64,000 nt of DNA from Turnera subulata (GCA_028386065.3 JAKUCV010005689.1:31656-95655); one strand, 5' to 3'; shown: positions 1 to 11,623, counted from the stretch's first letter. The notes: generated from the sequence alone by a model not told the origin. Numbers and translations are program-made.

Positions 1-556
1 TTAGTACAGGAATATTTTGGACATGAGCGGAAGACTGAAGTATATATAGTTGGCTAAATGTAGCAAGGCTAGCCTGGGGAAGATGTTTTGCTGAAAATAA
101 AGATAAAAGCATAAATTTCAAAACATACCAGGGAGATGGATAGGGATTGTGCCTTCTGGTGAGGTATTTTGATCTGCATCCAATTCCTCCTCTAGCGGTT
201 CAATGTTTAAGTCAAATAAAAATTCCTCTTCTCTTTCTGCCATGGAGTATTAGAAATGTGAGTTTGTGAGTATCTTAAGTACAGAAGTTTTAATAAAGTG
301 AAAGGAAAAATTTTCAATCTTACTTAAATAAACTCTTCAGATACCATCATTTAAAGTTTGGCGCTTATTATTGGCCCTTGCTGATTTTGATCAAAAGGTT
401 TGGCGGGCAAAAGCAAATTTAAATATGGCTAATGACAATTTTTTTATAAAATTTGAGGGGTAAAAGTGACACAAGTGAAGTGAGTTTAAACTTAATATGG
501 ATTTCTTGAGGGGCGTGCATAAGTCTAAAACGCCTTATAAAAAAGGACGGAGGGAG
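1..556 (-). mobile_element. Plant mariner-like element, right-hand end
   Basis: Read on the - strand, the element begins at 556 with CTCCCTCCGTCC followed by an A/T-rich stretch, the hallmark terminal repeat of plant mariner/Stowaway elements. The outer dinucleotide TA (557-558) fits the TA target-site rule of this superfamily. A short coding exon starts at 243 and reads leftwards, so the 5' end of the element is in the window and the rest lies beyond the left edge. Seen: terminus and TA. Inferred: that this is a transposase-bearing mariner rather than a Stowaway MITE, because it is longer than 550 bp and carries an exon. Confidence 0.7.
129..243 (-). CDS. Putative mariner transposase, first exon (partial)
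   Basis: An ATG at 243 opens a 115-bp exon that starts MAEREEEFLFDLN and continues with acidic residues, ending in a good splice donor (CTG followed by GTATG, 129/128). Acidic starts with a FDLN motif are common in plant mariner transposases, but the catalytic DDD/DDE domain would lie outside the window, so function rests on position inside the mariner-like terminus. It could also be another short acidic leader exon. Confidence 0.45.
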
Positions 557-558
557 TA

Positions 559-830
559 ACTTTTAACGCCGCGTAGAGGTAACCATTATGAAACCGTAAA
601 AAATATCAAAGTGACAGCTGTCCTTATATTTCTTACAGCTTAGTTACGGTTTTACCGTAAGAAGTATAGTAAGTTGGCCGTAAGGAAACCGTAGGAAAAG
701 TTGAAGTGACAGCTGTCCGTATACTTCTTAGAGCTTCGTTACGATCGTCTCGGTAAGAAGTCTGAGAAATATTAGTATTAGTAAGATTTTTTTTAATCGT
801 CGTGTAGAGTTAACATTTGACACGAATCGC
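559..830. repeat. Imperfect ~95-bp duplication rich in CCGTAAG/CTTACGG
   Basis: Two related blocks start at 590 and 685 (GAAACCGTA... AGTGACAGCTGTCC... GTAAGAAGT). A second motif, CGTGTAGAG-TTAAC-like, occurs near 570 and 800. The inverted CTTACGG/CCGTAAG words resemble those near the CACTA terminus at 49838-50075, so this may be a subterminal remnant of a related DNA transposon. No gene is visible. Confidence 0.5.
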
Positions 831-1986
831 ATCTGTTGTTATTCTTTTAGTTTCCTTGCGATTATGTTTGAAACAAATCACGCCATGTAGCAAATATATG
901 GGGTTAATTTCCATAGTATAATTGGCATCTGTTTCACAAGGTTTCTTACAGTTACGTTGGTTTCTCTAACAAGTGCCTAGAAACTTGGGGACCTAATTGT
1001 TATTTCTTTTGCTGTCTATCATTCCTATTCTTCGATTCTGGTATGAATAAGTCCAACATGTTACCAAGAGCTCAGATGATTAATCATCAAAGTCTGCTTA
1101 TTTCCCAAAAAAACTAAAGAGTCTCCCCAGATGCGTTAATAGAAAATTTATTAACTAAGTAATACTGTATATAGCTTATATATTCGGTTTCAACAGTACT
1201 TTATGAAATAAATGGAGGAGTCTTTCTTGAATAGAAAGGGTAAACACATATATATTGGATGAGAGGGGTTCAATGCGAAATTTTCTTCTTTTGTTTTTTG
1301 GGAGAAAACACAAATGTGTAGATATTTTTGTTTCACAGTTTCACCAACAAAAGAAAATAAAGAGAGAAATTCAGCATTATTTTTTTTTTTGAGAATTGAA
1401 ATTCAACATTATTGATCTTTTCCCTTTGGCATGGCAATATGTTGACTATTGTTATGATGTACAATTTACTCAATTCAAAAAATTGACTATAACCAAACCA
1501 TATTGCTTTCATGGCAATTAAGGAGACACATCTATCAGATTAATTAACTAATAAGGAAGAACAAATAAAGATAAGGGTGATGAATAAGTAATGAGCCTAA
1601 CCTTTTGATCCCATGCATGTACACGTTATATTATAACTAAAATTTATGAAATGCTGAGCAACTGTTAGTTAACATTTTCTTTGTGGTGTATATGCTGTGT
1701 ATAGTTGTATTTTTTTTGGTAACAACTGTGTATAGTTGTTTTATAGAACACTGAAGTAACCACTTTGAATTTTATTAAAAAGAAAAAAGAAATCATTCCA
1801 AGGCTGGCCAACGCAGTTCACTGTTCACCTTCAGAAACCCAAGTGTACAGAATCTGCGGTGACTTCCTATTTTTCTTGAGTTTTTATTTTTGTTGGCCTT
1901 ATTTTAAGATGCCTTCTTATGTTTAGAATGACGCTTTCTTCGGTGATAATGTTAATTATTTTTGCTGATGCAAATGGTTCTGTATA
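831..1986. other. Gene-free DNA including an old copy of PG upstream sequence
   Basis: No coding signal. Positions about 1420-1860 resemble distal upstream DNA of other PG genes (12848-13040, 14940-15010 and 29932-30350): shared phrases are GTTGACTATTGTTA, AAATTGACTAT, TTGCTTTCATG and a later piece around CTGAAGTAA. It is probably the distal upstream region of PG1, now separated from it by three insertions. Confidence 0.5.
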
Positions 1987-1996
1987 ATTTAAATTA

Positions 1997-2883
1997 GAGT
2001 AAATAGTTTTTCTATCCTTACACTTTGTCAATTTCGTATTTGTTGTCCTTCTTTATTTAAATTCACTCATGTTGTCCCTCAACTTACAATTTACCGGGCC
2101 ACATTGTCCATTTTACCCACTACAGCAGGTCGATTGTCGTGGTGCTGACACGTGTTACATGGGCCCTTTGGACTTCCCATTTTTTTTATCCTTTTCTTCT
2201 TTTTTTACCCAATGTTATTTTTAAAAATAGCTTTTATGAAAAAACACAAATTACGCTTTTTTAAATACAGTTGATGGTGGTGGGACCTACACACAAATAC
2301 TAATTGCTATTTTTTTTCAAATAAACATTAATTGCGATTAAATCACAAACTATCACCTAACCAATCGATTAATAAAAATTCATAATATAAATAATTGCAA
2401 TATAAAATAAACTAATTAATCATGTTTAAAAAAATCAACCAATTAGTCAGTCTAACAGGATAAACAAGCCCGAAGAACTTGACCTCGCCCTCCACCGCCA
2501 GCCCCAGCCCTAGCCCCGATCTTCTTCCCCATGGATCTGCACCACAACAGGAAAAACTTTTTAACCTGAAAGCTAAACAACTACTCAACCACCACCGTCA
2601 AATCCCCAACCCTCCACAATCCCCCAAACCATGACCGCCGTCCTACCACCCCCTTAGCCATTCCCGAACCACCCCTCTTCCCCCTTCCTCGTTATACTCA
2701 TCCTGCCTCCCTATACCTACCTCTCAATCCTTCTTGTAAGGCCCTCCCTCTCGTGACCACCAAAATCAGTGAATAAACTTGTCATACACAAATCTGACCT
2801 AATAACCGCAGATCATCCAATCAATTACCAACTATAAGGGAAGACAAATCCCTACCACCCTATCGACATTGACTAGAGCAGCG

Positions 2884-2958
<75 letters not shown>

Positions 2959-3826
2959 ACCCCCAATGTCATAATCGGCGTCTGGCCCGAGTCCGCGAGC
3001 TTGAACAACTCTGCCATGCCCGACATCCCCTTCCGGTGGTAAGGCTAATGCCCAAAACCCAATTCTCGAACTTCTGCAGCCCCGATTGCAAAACCTTTCG
3101 TGATGGGTTGCAGTGGAGGAGGCGACCTTCTTTGTTGTTAGTCGCCTTGAGCACGCGGCTGGATCAGTGAAGGCGACAATTTCATGGTGGATCGCGTCTA
3201 CTTCGGGATGGAGAAGATTGTTGCAACAGCGGCCAAGCAATAAAGGCGGCGGCGACTACTCTATTTGTATTATACAATTGTGTTGTCTTGAAAAGATGAG
3301 AACTAGGGCTAATTATACGGGCATATTGTAATTAAAAGAAAAACACGATGTCGTTTTAACATGTTACCCCCTAGGTTGCTTGTTTTGTGAGTAGGCCCTA
3401 CACTCTTTTTTTTCAAATAAATATTTAAACACCGATTTTTTTAATTTAATAGGATTTTAGAAATTAAATTTTAAAAAAAGAAAAATAGTTAGAAAACGGG
3501 CAGAATGTTAAAAATAAAAGACAAGAAAATAAAAATGACATTTTTTATGATTTATTTATTTATTATTATTATAAACCAATTTATTAAAAAGGAGTTTTAG
3601 AAATCAAATTAGGGAAAAAAAAATGAAAGAAAGATTAAAAAGATTGCAGCCTGCAGGCCCCATTGACATGTGTCAGCACCACAACAATCGACCTACTATA
3701 GTGGGTAAAATGGACAATGTGACCCGGTAAATTGTTAGTTGAGGGACAACATGAGTGAAATTAAATAAAGAGGGACAACAAATACGAAATTGACAAAGTG
3801 TAAGGATAGAAAAAACTATTTTACTT
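1997..3826. mobile_element. Non-autonomous Mutator-like element (MULE), copy A
   Basis: Long terminal inverted repeats of about 170 bp (1997-2165 and 3657-3826) begin GAGTAAATAG and include matching blocks such as CATTTTACCCACTA read in opposite directions. The element is flanked by a perfect 10-bp direct repeat ATTTAAATTA (1987-1996 and 3827-3836), close to the 9-bp duplication usual for Mutator elements. The centre (2460-3300) is much richer in G+C than its surroundings and holds no transposase, as in Pack-MULEs, but I do not recognise the carried sequence. Copy B lies at 13185-14839. Confidence 0.85.
2884..2958 (+). repeat. Uninterrupted run of 75 C
   Basis: A homopolymer of C (G on the other strand) inside MULE copy A. 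The polyglycine reading frames across it are artefacts of the run. Its true length is uncertain, since such runs are hard to sequence and assemble. Confidence 0.95.
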
Positions 3827-4018
3827 ATTTAAATTATATATATTGTGCCACGTTATACATTAATTAATGGAATGTGTACTGCAGTTTTATGATTTCAGTT
3901 TGACAATTTTTGGCCTACTAAAGAGGTTTATTAGGTTAATGAAAGGCTGGGAAGTGAAGGAAAAGCAAGGGAAACGAGTTTAAAAAATCAACTCTTTGGC
4001 CACACACAGTTCATACAT

Positions 4019-7000
4019 TTCCAAATCAGAGCAGATGGGAAGACCGTTGTTGCTATTGCTGTTTATGGAAGTCCTCAAGAGAAATGGAGGCAATTCCTTT
4101 GGCAGAATATTGAAGCATTAGCCCCTAAGATCTCTGACCCCTGGTTCCTAATTGGGGACTTCAACGCCATCTTGGATGGCTTGGAGCGCCAGGATAGCAG
4201 AGGCAGGAATGGAGTAGTAAACCGATTGTTCATGAACAGTATTTTTCAGGCAGAATTGCATGATTTGGGCTTTGAAGGACCCAAATTCACTTGGAAGAAT
4301 GGGGAGAAATATGCCAGATTGGATCGGGCCTTATGTAACGGAAATGGACTTCTACAATATCCTAATGCCACAGTAAGCCACTTACCCAGAATTTGTTCAG
4401 ACTATAACCTCATCGTCCTCTGACTAGAGGGTGGGCACTTGAGGCAACAAACACCAAAGCAGTGTAAGTTTTTGGCGGCATGGGTACTCCAAGAGGATTT
4501 TGAAAATCTTGTGTAGCAGGAGTGGGATGGCAATAGGAAATTACTAGAGACAGTTCATCGGTTCATGGAAAATGCGCAAGTGTGGAACCGTAGGGTTTTC
4601 GGTAATATCCACAGGCGCAAGAAGATTCTTTTGGCCAGAATTGGCGGCATTCAGAAAACGCTTGAAGATAATCCATCCTCATTCTTATCCAATTTAGAAG
4701 TGGAACTGAGGCTGGAACTTGATAGTGTCCTCTTGCAGGAGGAACTCTTGTGGGCTCAGAAAGCCAAGTGCAACTGGATCAAGGTTGGGGACAGGAATAC
4801 CTCTTATTTCCATGCAAAGACAATCGGCAGACAGAGACGAAATAGAATTACAGAGCTCAAAGATGACCAGGGTCAGTGGCAATCGGACCAACAGGTGCTA
4901 CACAGTCTAACAACCAACTATTTCCAAAAGTTATTCATGGAGGAGGAGGCAAATGCTCGGAACCATCTTAGTACAGGGCACTTTCCCATTATCGATCCTG
5001 TCAGATGGGCCTCCCTAACGGAACCTGTTAGAATAGAGGAAGTGAAAGATAGTGTATTTCAGATGGGCCCCCTTAAAACACCAGGCCAAGATGGGCTGAT
5101 TGCACCTTTTTACCAGTCGCAGTGGAGCAAAGTGGAAGGTAGCTGTTTTCTGTTTGTCAAGGAGGCACTGGAAGAAGGAGTGTGGGAGGACGGCATTAAC
5201 CAGACTCTAATATGCCTAATTCCCAGGGTTGACAAACCCAATAACATCACACAATTCCGACCAATCGGGTTGTGTAATGTTAGTTGCAAGATCATTAGTA
5301 AAGTCTTGGTCAACCGCATAAAGCCTTTTCTTTCAGAGTTGGTGGCACAAAACCAGAGCAGTTTTGTCCCTGGTCGACAAATTGTCGATAACATAGTAAT
5401 CGTGTAAGAGGTTATTCACAGCATGAGGAGGAAGAAAGGAGAAGGAGGATTTATGGCCATCAAAGTAGACCTCGAGAAGGCTTATGACCCGTTGAGATGG
5501 GACTTTAATGCCGAGACGCTTGAGGATATTGGTTTCCTCCAGCCCCTCAGAGACATTTTAATGAACTATGTGTCAACAACCTCTCTCAAGGTGATTTGGA
5601 ATAATGAAGCAGGAGACTCATTCCTTCCTTCGCGCGGCATAAGGCAGGGCGACCCACTCTCTCCGTACATATTTGTACTGTGTATGGAGAGGCTGGGTCA
5701 CCTCATCCAAGCCAAAGTCGAGGAGGGTACATGGGAAGCGATTAATCTGGGCAGAAGAGGTCCTCCTTTGTCCCATCTTTTTTTCACGGATGACCTTGTG
5801 CTTTTTGCAAGGGCCACACGGAAGCAAGTTAAAGTTGTAAAGGATTGCTTGGAGGAGTTTTGCAGGGCATCGGGACAGAAGGTCAGCCAACAGAAAACAA
5901 GAGTCTTTGTTTCCAAAAATATCCCTAGAAGGCAGTCCAAGCAGCTCAGCAGGGAGCTTGGCTTCCAACTAACCAATGATCTTGAAAGGTACCTCGGGGT
6001 TCCTCTCATACACAAGAGAGTCACCCGAAATACTTACAACTATCTCATTGAGAAGACCAAGAACAGGCTCTTGGGGTGGAAAGCTAGTCAGCTATCATTG
6101 GTTGGGAGGGTTACATTGGCGAAGTCTGTATTATCAGCTTTGCCAATATATACCATGCAAACCGCAAGAATCCCGAGGGGGGTATGTGACAAGCTGGATG
6201 CAATAGTTTGAGCATTTATTTAGGGGAGTGAGGGACAGCAACACAAGACACACTTGGTCAACTAGGAGAACTTATGCAAACCCAAAGAATGTGGGGGCTT
6301 GGGTATCCGTAAAATGAGGATGGTGAATGACTCAATGATAATGAAGATGGCATGGAGACTGTTAGCATCACCTGATGCTCTCTAGGTGCGAGTTGTTAAA
6401 GTATTGGCGCTCTGTTGATGAGGTTCCGAGTGAAATAAAGCAACTTAATGGATCAACCCTGTAGAGAGCATTGTGCAAGGTTTGGCCAGATTTCATAACC
6501 TCCCTCGGGTGGTCTGTTGCGAATGAGAGGAGAGTAAAATTTTGGAAAGACATCTGGCTTCAACCACAATGTCGACTGATAGATTGGTGCACCCAAGCAA
6601 TCCCAGAGGAACTACAAGATCTTTGTATGGAAGACATGGTTGATGGCACGGGAGGATGGGACTGGGATTATATCTCACCATATCTTGCTGAGGAAGAATC
6701 CCGAAAATTATAGGCTGTGTTGCCTCCTTGTGAGAGGAGAGGAGAGGATAAACTTAAATGGATGCCAGATGCTAAAGGATACTTCACTGTAAAGTCGGCA
6801 TATAAGGGACTGGAAGAAGAGAACTGGGGAGGAGAAGAAAGTCTCTAGAAGTTAATATGGGGGTGGAAGGGACCATTGAGGGTTGCCTTCTATATGTGGC
6901 TTTTGAGTCAGAAGAAACTTTTGACCAATTATACTCGAGTGATGCGTCATATTTCCACAGACGCTTTCTGTCCCAAGCGTAATACCGAAGAGGAGACTTC

Positions 7001-7900
7001 TATGTACATGGTAAGAGATTGTTTTGCAGCCAGAGAAGTCTGGCTTTGTCTTTTAGCACCTGATAAGCACCAAAGGTTCTTCCAGGGAAATGATGTTAAA
7101 GCTTGGGTGGAGGAGAATTTAGGGGAAATGGGTAGAAGTGCAGGGCCAAGCAATGACTGAAAAATCATTTTCCCAGTGACCTGCTGGCAGTTATAGAGCT
7201 GGAGGAACAAGCTTGTTTTTATGAGGAGTATGAGGAAGTCCCAAACCCAGCTCGACATATAATGCTCACTATGGAGGAGATTAAACAGAGCCTCTCAGTT
7301 AAGGAAGGGATCAGGGCACCCCAGAAGGCTCAAAAGGAGGAGGTTAGATGGTCTCCCCCGACTTGTGGATGGTGAAAGTTGAACTCGGATGGTGCGGTAA
7401 GACTTTCTGATTGCAGAGCCGCGGCTGGCGGAATCATCCACTATCATAATGGCGGATGGATTTCGGGCTTTTGCCTGAATCTTGGTTCATGCGTATCCAT
7501 CAAGGCTGAACTTTGGGGCATCTTTTTTGGCCTGCAAAGGGCTTGGGATCTCAACTGTCGCAAATTAATAATTTGCGACGGACGCGCAAGTGGTTGTGGA
7601 ATGGCTAACAGGGGCTTTGGACCCTGACATGATTTTGGATGAAATTGTTTGGGAAATATGTAGTCTTAATAATTTGCGACGGACGCGCAAGTGGTTGTGG
7701 AATGGCTAACAGGGGCTTTGGACCCTGACATGATTTTGGATGAAATTGTTTGGGAAATATGTAGTCTTTTGAGTAGGGAGTGGTGTGTTAATATTGTACA
7801 TGTGTACAGAAAGCTAACACAGTAGCTGAAAAGTTTAGCACAACTAGCTTTTGTTTTTGATTTTGGTCCCACTATTTTGTATACACCTCCAGATAAACAT
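4019..7900 (+). pseudogene. LINE ORF2 remnant (endonuclease, RT, zf-RVT, RNase H)
   Basis: Order of domains: C-terminal part of the apurinic endonuclease (GDFNAIL, FTW and LDRAL motifs, 4150-4430); reverse transcriptase from 4565 to about 6210 with FRPIGLCNVSCKIISK, GIRQGDPLSPYIF and, at the catalytic site, FTDD in place of the usual FADD; a zinc-binding RVT domain around 6870-7050; and an RNase H-like domain from about 7379 (SDGA, AELW). An in-frame TAA at 5405-5407 splits the RT, and further frame breaks follow, so no protein can be made. RNase H at the C-terminus is known in several plant L1 lineages. Confidence 0.88.
7565..7766 (+). repeat. 101-bp tandem duplication in the LINE RNase H region
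   Basis: The segment beginning TTAATAATTTGCGACGG and ending GGGAAATATGTAGTC occurs twice back to back (7565-7665 and 7666-7766), apparently identical. It shifts the frame of the RNase H remnant. It may be a real replication-slippage product or an assembly error. Confidence 0.85.
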
Positions 7901-7998
7901 TGTTAACCTCCTGGAGAGGGATATGAAAGGTCAAACCGGTTGTAACCCAAGGTTGAATTAATGAAACACCACATCATTGCTGAAAATCAACTCTTTGG

Positions 7999-8485
7999 TG
8001 AATGTTCTAAATTGGAACGAAAAATAAATGGATTACTTTTTCTAGGCGTTTGCTGTTGGCTGAAGAATGTAAGCGGAGGCTACAGCCGTCAAAAATAAAA
8101 TAAAGAATTTGTAGAATGTGTGGCTACAAATACTTTGGAATTTGCATAGCAAAAGAAGGCCATATTAACATCCTGTGATGTCATCACATATATTTAATTG
8201 TCCAGAAATATATATGATCCAATTGGGTTGGTGCGATAGTTGCATAACTCCATTTGGTTGACATACATTAGAATATTCTTGAACTTTACTAAAGAAGATG
8301 ATAGTAAGGTTTGATAAAAAAAAGGAAGGAAAAACTGGAGTGGATGCTACATAAGCAAATACATTATCCATTTTAGGAGAAAAAGACATAAAAGGTTTTG
8401 AATGCTTAATACTGAAGGCGTGTGCATGAAACACATGGAAAAGCAACAGCTCTGCCATGAATCGAGTAATAATTATCAAGTTAAC
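7999..8485. other. Intergenic, no feature seen
   Basis: AT-rich sequence between two retroelement insertions. No credible open frame, RNA gene or repeat structure was recognised. Confidence 0.6.
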
Positions 8486-8500
8486 ATCCTGTTTTATGTC

Positions 8501-9100
8501 ATAGCCAAGAAATTAGCCTTTAGGGTTTTTTCTCTACTCTCTCTTCTTCTCTGAGAAAAACTCTAGATCTATCTATTGGGGCTGCCGCCACCGACTCTTT
8601 TTCCTTCGGTAAGTCTCTCACCAATTAGCCTTTTCTCTTTTGTTTTTCAGTTTTGTTGTTTTATTTTTACTTTTCGTGGGTTTAGTCTCATCTTTTGTGA
8701 ATTTTATCTCACTTTTTGTGAGTTTAGTCCTATTTTTGTGGGTGTGTTTTCTCCGTCAGTGTTTTGGTGATTCCAATAAAACTGTGGGAGCCAAAACCCA
8801 TGGAGGAAGATTCGACCTCAAGAAGGATTCTTTGTCTACTGCAGAAATTCGACAACAAAGAGATTTTTCACCCCACAGGTATACATCGCCTTCACCTGAT
8901 GGCTTGGTGGTTGTTGCACGGACGATACAGGTTATGACGCCTGCGAGAGCAAAGTGCTGTTGTAAATCCTCTTTTGAAGGAAATAGATCTCGTTATGTGT
9001 TTCTTTGTAGTAGGTTGAGAAGAATTCTTAGGTTAAATTTTTCCTCAGATCTTTTGATCTATTTATATGAATGAAGCATGCTCCTTTATAAAAAAAAAAA
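8501..9100 (+). mobile_element. Short poly(A) retroposon (internally deleted LINE-like)
   Basis: A perfect 15-bp direct repeat ATCCTGTTTTATGTC (8486-8500 and 9101-9115) flanks a 600-bp insert that ends in a run of A (9090-9100). The 5' part, with TTAGGGTTTTTTCTCTACTC and pyrimidine tracts, looks like a plant LINE leader, and the 3' part resembles a LINE 3' UTR. No RT is present, so it must have been mobilised by another element. The 144-aa frame inside it matches nothing known to me and is not called. Confidence 0.8.
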
Positions 9101-9115
9101 ATCCTGTTTTATGTC

Positions 9116-9820
9116 CATCCACAAGTTTTATTTAATTTGCGGGGATTGATGACATATATAGATAGATTTGATCATGTAATATATATTATATATAATACTG
9201 AACCTGCAGCTTATTTAACATGGGGATCTATATGATATATTATTGAATAACAGACGTATTACAGGTACTTAGAATTCACCATAGCTTTTGCTGCTACTTG
9301 TACATGTTCATGAGGTTGGCCCCTTAGATGATTGAAATTAAAATGCCAACAAATTCCTAATACAATTTAGATCTCATGACTCAAACTCGTGAATATATAA
9401 TTAATATACATGCATGTTCTTCTTGGCTTCGGTTAAGATGTAATCATTACCACTAATTGCGACTTATTGTGAATTAATGAGTGATACAATCAGATATATA
9501 AACTCTAAGGGATGTGTATATATACCATAACCATAGGAGCTGTATTCGTTTGGTTAATTTAGCTTATGATATCGTTCTGACAGTTATTCGTTTACCTTCT
9601 TTCTCTTTTACGCCAAAAATATCATCTATCCGTGACAAAAGGACCTCTTCTCCATGCCATCATCATAAGCAATCAACGGGAGAATTATTCCCTCCCATAT
9701 AGTAGCTAGTTGTATCAGTCAGGACCAGCCATGCAAATGGATCAGCTGCAGTTTACGCGTTAATTCCTTTATGAAGAAACCAAAACATTAATTCTTGTCA
9801 TCATCTCTCTCTGCTAATTA
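9116..9820. other. Intergenic DNA upstream of PG1
   Basis: AT-rich with short (TA) runs such as 9178-9196. No gene or element end was recognised; it probably belongs to the upstream region of PG1. Confidence 0.5.
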
Positions 9821-9824
9821 ATCC

Positions 9825-9970
9825 AGCGCAGCTTTCTTTGGATTTCTGTTTCCCAGTCATCGTTAATTAAAGCTCCCTTGCAATCCACTTTATTCCTCTT
9901 CATCCCAAACCTGCAAACTGTCAAAGCATTTTTAATATACAAGTATATACGCATCCGAAACTAGTATAAG
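9825..9970 (+). promoter_or_regulatory. PG1 proximal promoter (divergent copy of the cluster module)
   Basis: GCGCAGCTTTCTTTG at 9826-9840 is followed by CCCTTGCAATCCACTTTATTCC near 9874, a weaker version of the CAACCTACACCATTC box found in the other copies. A TATAAG box lies at 9965-9970, about 140 bp before the PG1 ATG. Conservation in spacing with PG2, PG4 and PG6 supports a promoter role. Confidence 0.6.
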
Positions 9971-10110
9971 TACTCCAAACCTCTTCAACTTCTTGCAATA
10001 AACTCATCTTTTCAGCTTCCAGCACTTGTAAGATCGTATTAATTAACCCCATCATTAACAAAATTCTTTCTGTGATAGAATTAGTACTCTTCTGATCACA
10101 AAAAGCTAGA

Positions 10111-11623
10111 ATGGCAAAGTTTTTCTTCCACAATTACACACTACACTACTTCATTCTCTTACAACTTTGCATCATCAGCACTTCATCTGCAAGACCAAGT
10201 ATTAACGTGCTCAAATATGGAGCCAAACCAAATGGGATAACAGATTCCACCCAGGCCTTCCTTGATGCATGGACCGCTGCCTGTGCTTGCGAGAGTTCGA
10301 CGATGATATACATACCTAAAGGAAGGTATCTGCTCAGCCCGCTGTCATTCCAAGGTGATGAATGCAAGAGTCCTGAGATTACAGTCAGGATTGATGGGAC
10401 CCTAGTGGCTCCATTGGATTATATGGTGCTAGCTAAATCTGAGAATTGGATTAATTTCAACAAAGTTAGCGGCGTCTCCATTCTTGGCGGGGCACTTGAC
10501 GCTAAAGGAACAGGCTTGTGGGCATGTAAAGCAGCAGGAAACTACAACTGCCCTACTGGAGCTACGGTACTATATATTCATTTCTTGATATACATATATA
10601 TCCTCTATATATTTCATTGACTTCGTGTAGAAAACTAATCAAAGTTATTGCTGACTAATTAATTTTGCAGACACTGAGATTTAGCAACTCAAACAACATA
10701 AGCATCAATGGTTTGCTGTCGTTAAACTCACAGATGTTCCACATTGCAATCAATGGCTGCGAAAACGTGATAGTTCAAAGAGTAAGAGTGATAGCCGCTG
10801 GAGACAGCCCCAACACTGATGGCATCCACATCCAATTATCCAAAAACGTTACTGTCATGTATTCTACTATCCAAACCGGAGATGATTGCATCTCTATCGG
10901 CCCTGGCTCCGAGAACCTGTGGATCGAAGGGGTCAGGTGTGGTCCTGGCCATGGCATTAGGTAAGCACCTATATGAATACAGAATTTTGTTTGAACTATC
11001 AGTCTATTTCACCACAGCTTATAACATTTTGATCACTGGCATATGTTTTGTAGCATTGGGAGTCTAGGGAAGGACAAAGAAGAGCCAGGGGTCCAAAATG
11101 TGACCGTTACAAGATCTATTTTTGCAGATACCACAAATGGATTTAGGATCAAGTCTTGGGCTAGACCAAGTAATGGATTTGTCCAAGGTGTTCGATTCGT
11201 GGGTGCCCTTATGAGAAATGTGCAGAATCCTATTGTCATCGACCAGCATTATTGTCCTCACAACTCCAACTGTCCTAACCAGGTAACTTAATTATATATC
11301 CTGTGAAAAGGTTCTTTTTGGCTTCAAATGGACGTAGATTTTGAAATTTTTTTCTTATCCTAATTAGTGAGTTTTCCATTTCATGTTGTTGTGGTTATAT
11401 ATAGGAATCTGGCATACAAGTCAGTGACGTACTGTACCAAGGAATTCGAGGATCATCAGCCACACAGATAGCCGTGAAATTTGACTGTAGCTGCACAAAT
11501 CCATGCAAAGATATAAAATTGCAGGGCGTAAATCTGACGTTTGTGGATCAAGAAGCACAATCATCATGTTCCAATGCTGCTGGAATAGCACTAGGCCGTG
11601 TCCTACCAGAAAGTTGTTTGTAA
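10111..11623 (+). CDS. Polygalacturonase PG1, intact
   Basis: Glycoside hydrolase family 28 enzyme that cleaves alpha-1,4-galacturonan (pectin) in the cell wall. Four exons: 10111-10566, 10671-10960, 11054-11282 and 11405-11623, all with GT-AG introns, giving 397 aa. The N-terminus is hydrophobic (HYFILLQLCIIST), fitting a secretion signal cut near residue 26. All four family motifs are present: SPNTDG (Asp near 202), GDD (about 223-224), the GPGHG His (about 246) and RIK (about 280-282). Length and motif spacing match plant fruit/abscission-type PGs. It is the most divergent full copy of the cluster and lies upstream of the A/B pairs. Endo versus exo action cannot be decided from sequence. 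A poly(A) signal-like AATAAA lies at 11732. Confidence 0.93.

Larger units (their letters stand above)
4000..7982 (+). mobile_element. 5'-truncated L1-type LINE
   Basis: A 16-bp target duplication, AAAATCAACTCTTTGG, flanks the insertion (3984-3999 and 7983-7998). The complementary strand at the target reads TTTT then TTAA, fitting the usual L1 endonuclease cut. The copy begins inside the endonuclease domain, so it is 5'-truncated, and carries reverse transcriptase, zf-RVT and RNase H remnants in order. No long poly(A) tail is visible; the 3' end reads ...AATGAAACACC. Confidence 0.9.

Noticed and set aside
2832..3240. Polyglycine-containing proteins
   Set aside because: Frames through a C75 homopolymer; no ordinary codon usage and no homologous domain.
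8640..9074. 144-aa protein in the retroposon
   Set aside because: Low-complexity hydrophobic start from pyrimidine-rich leader DNA; no domain; lies in a retroposed insert.
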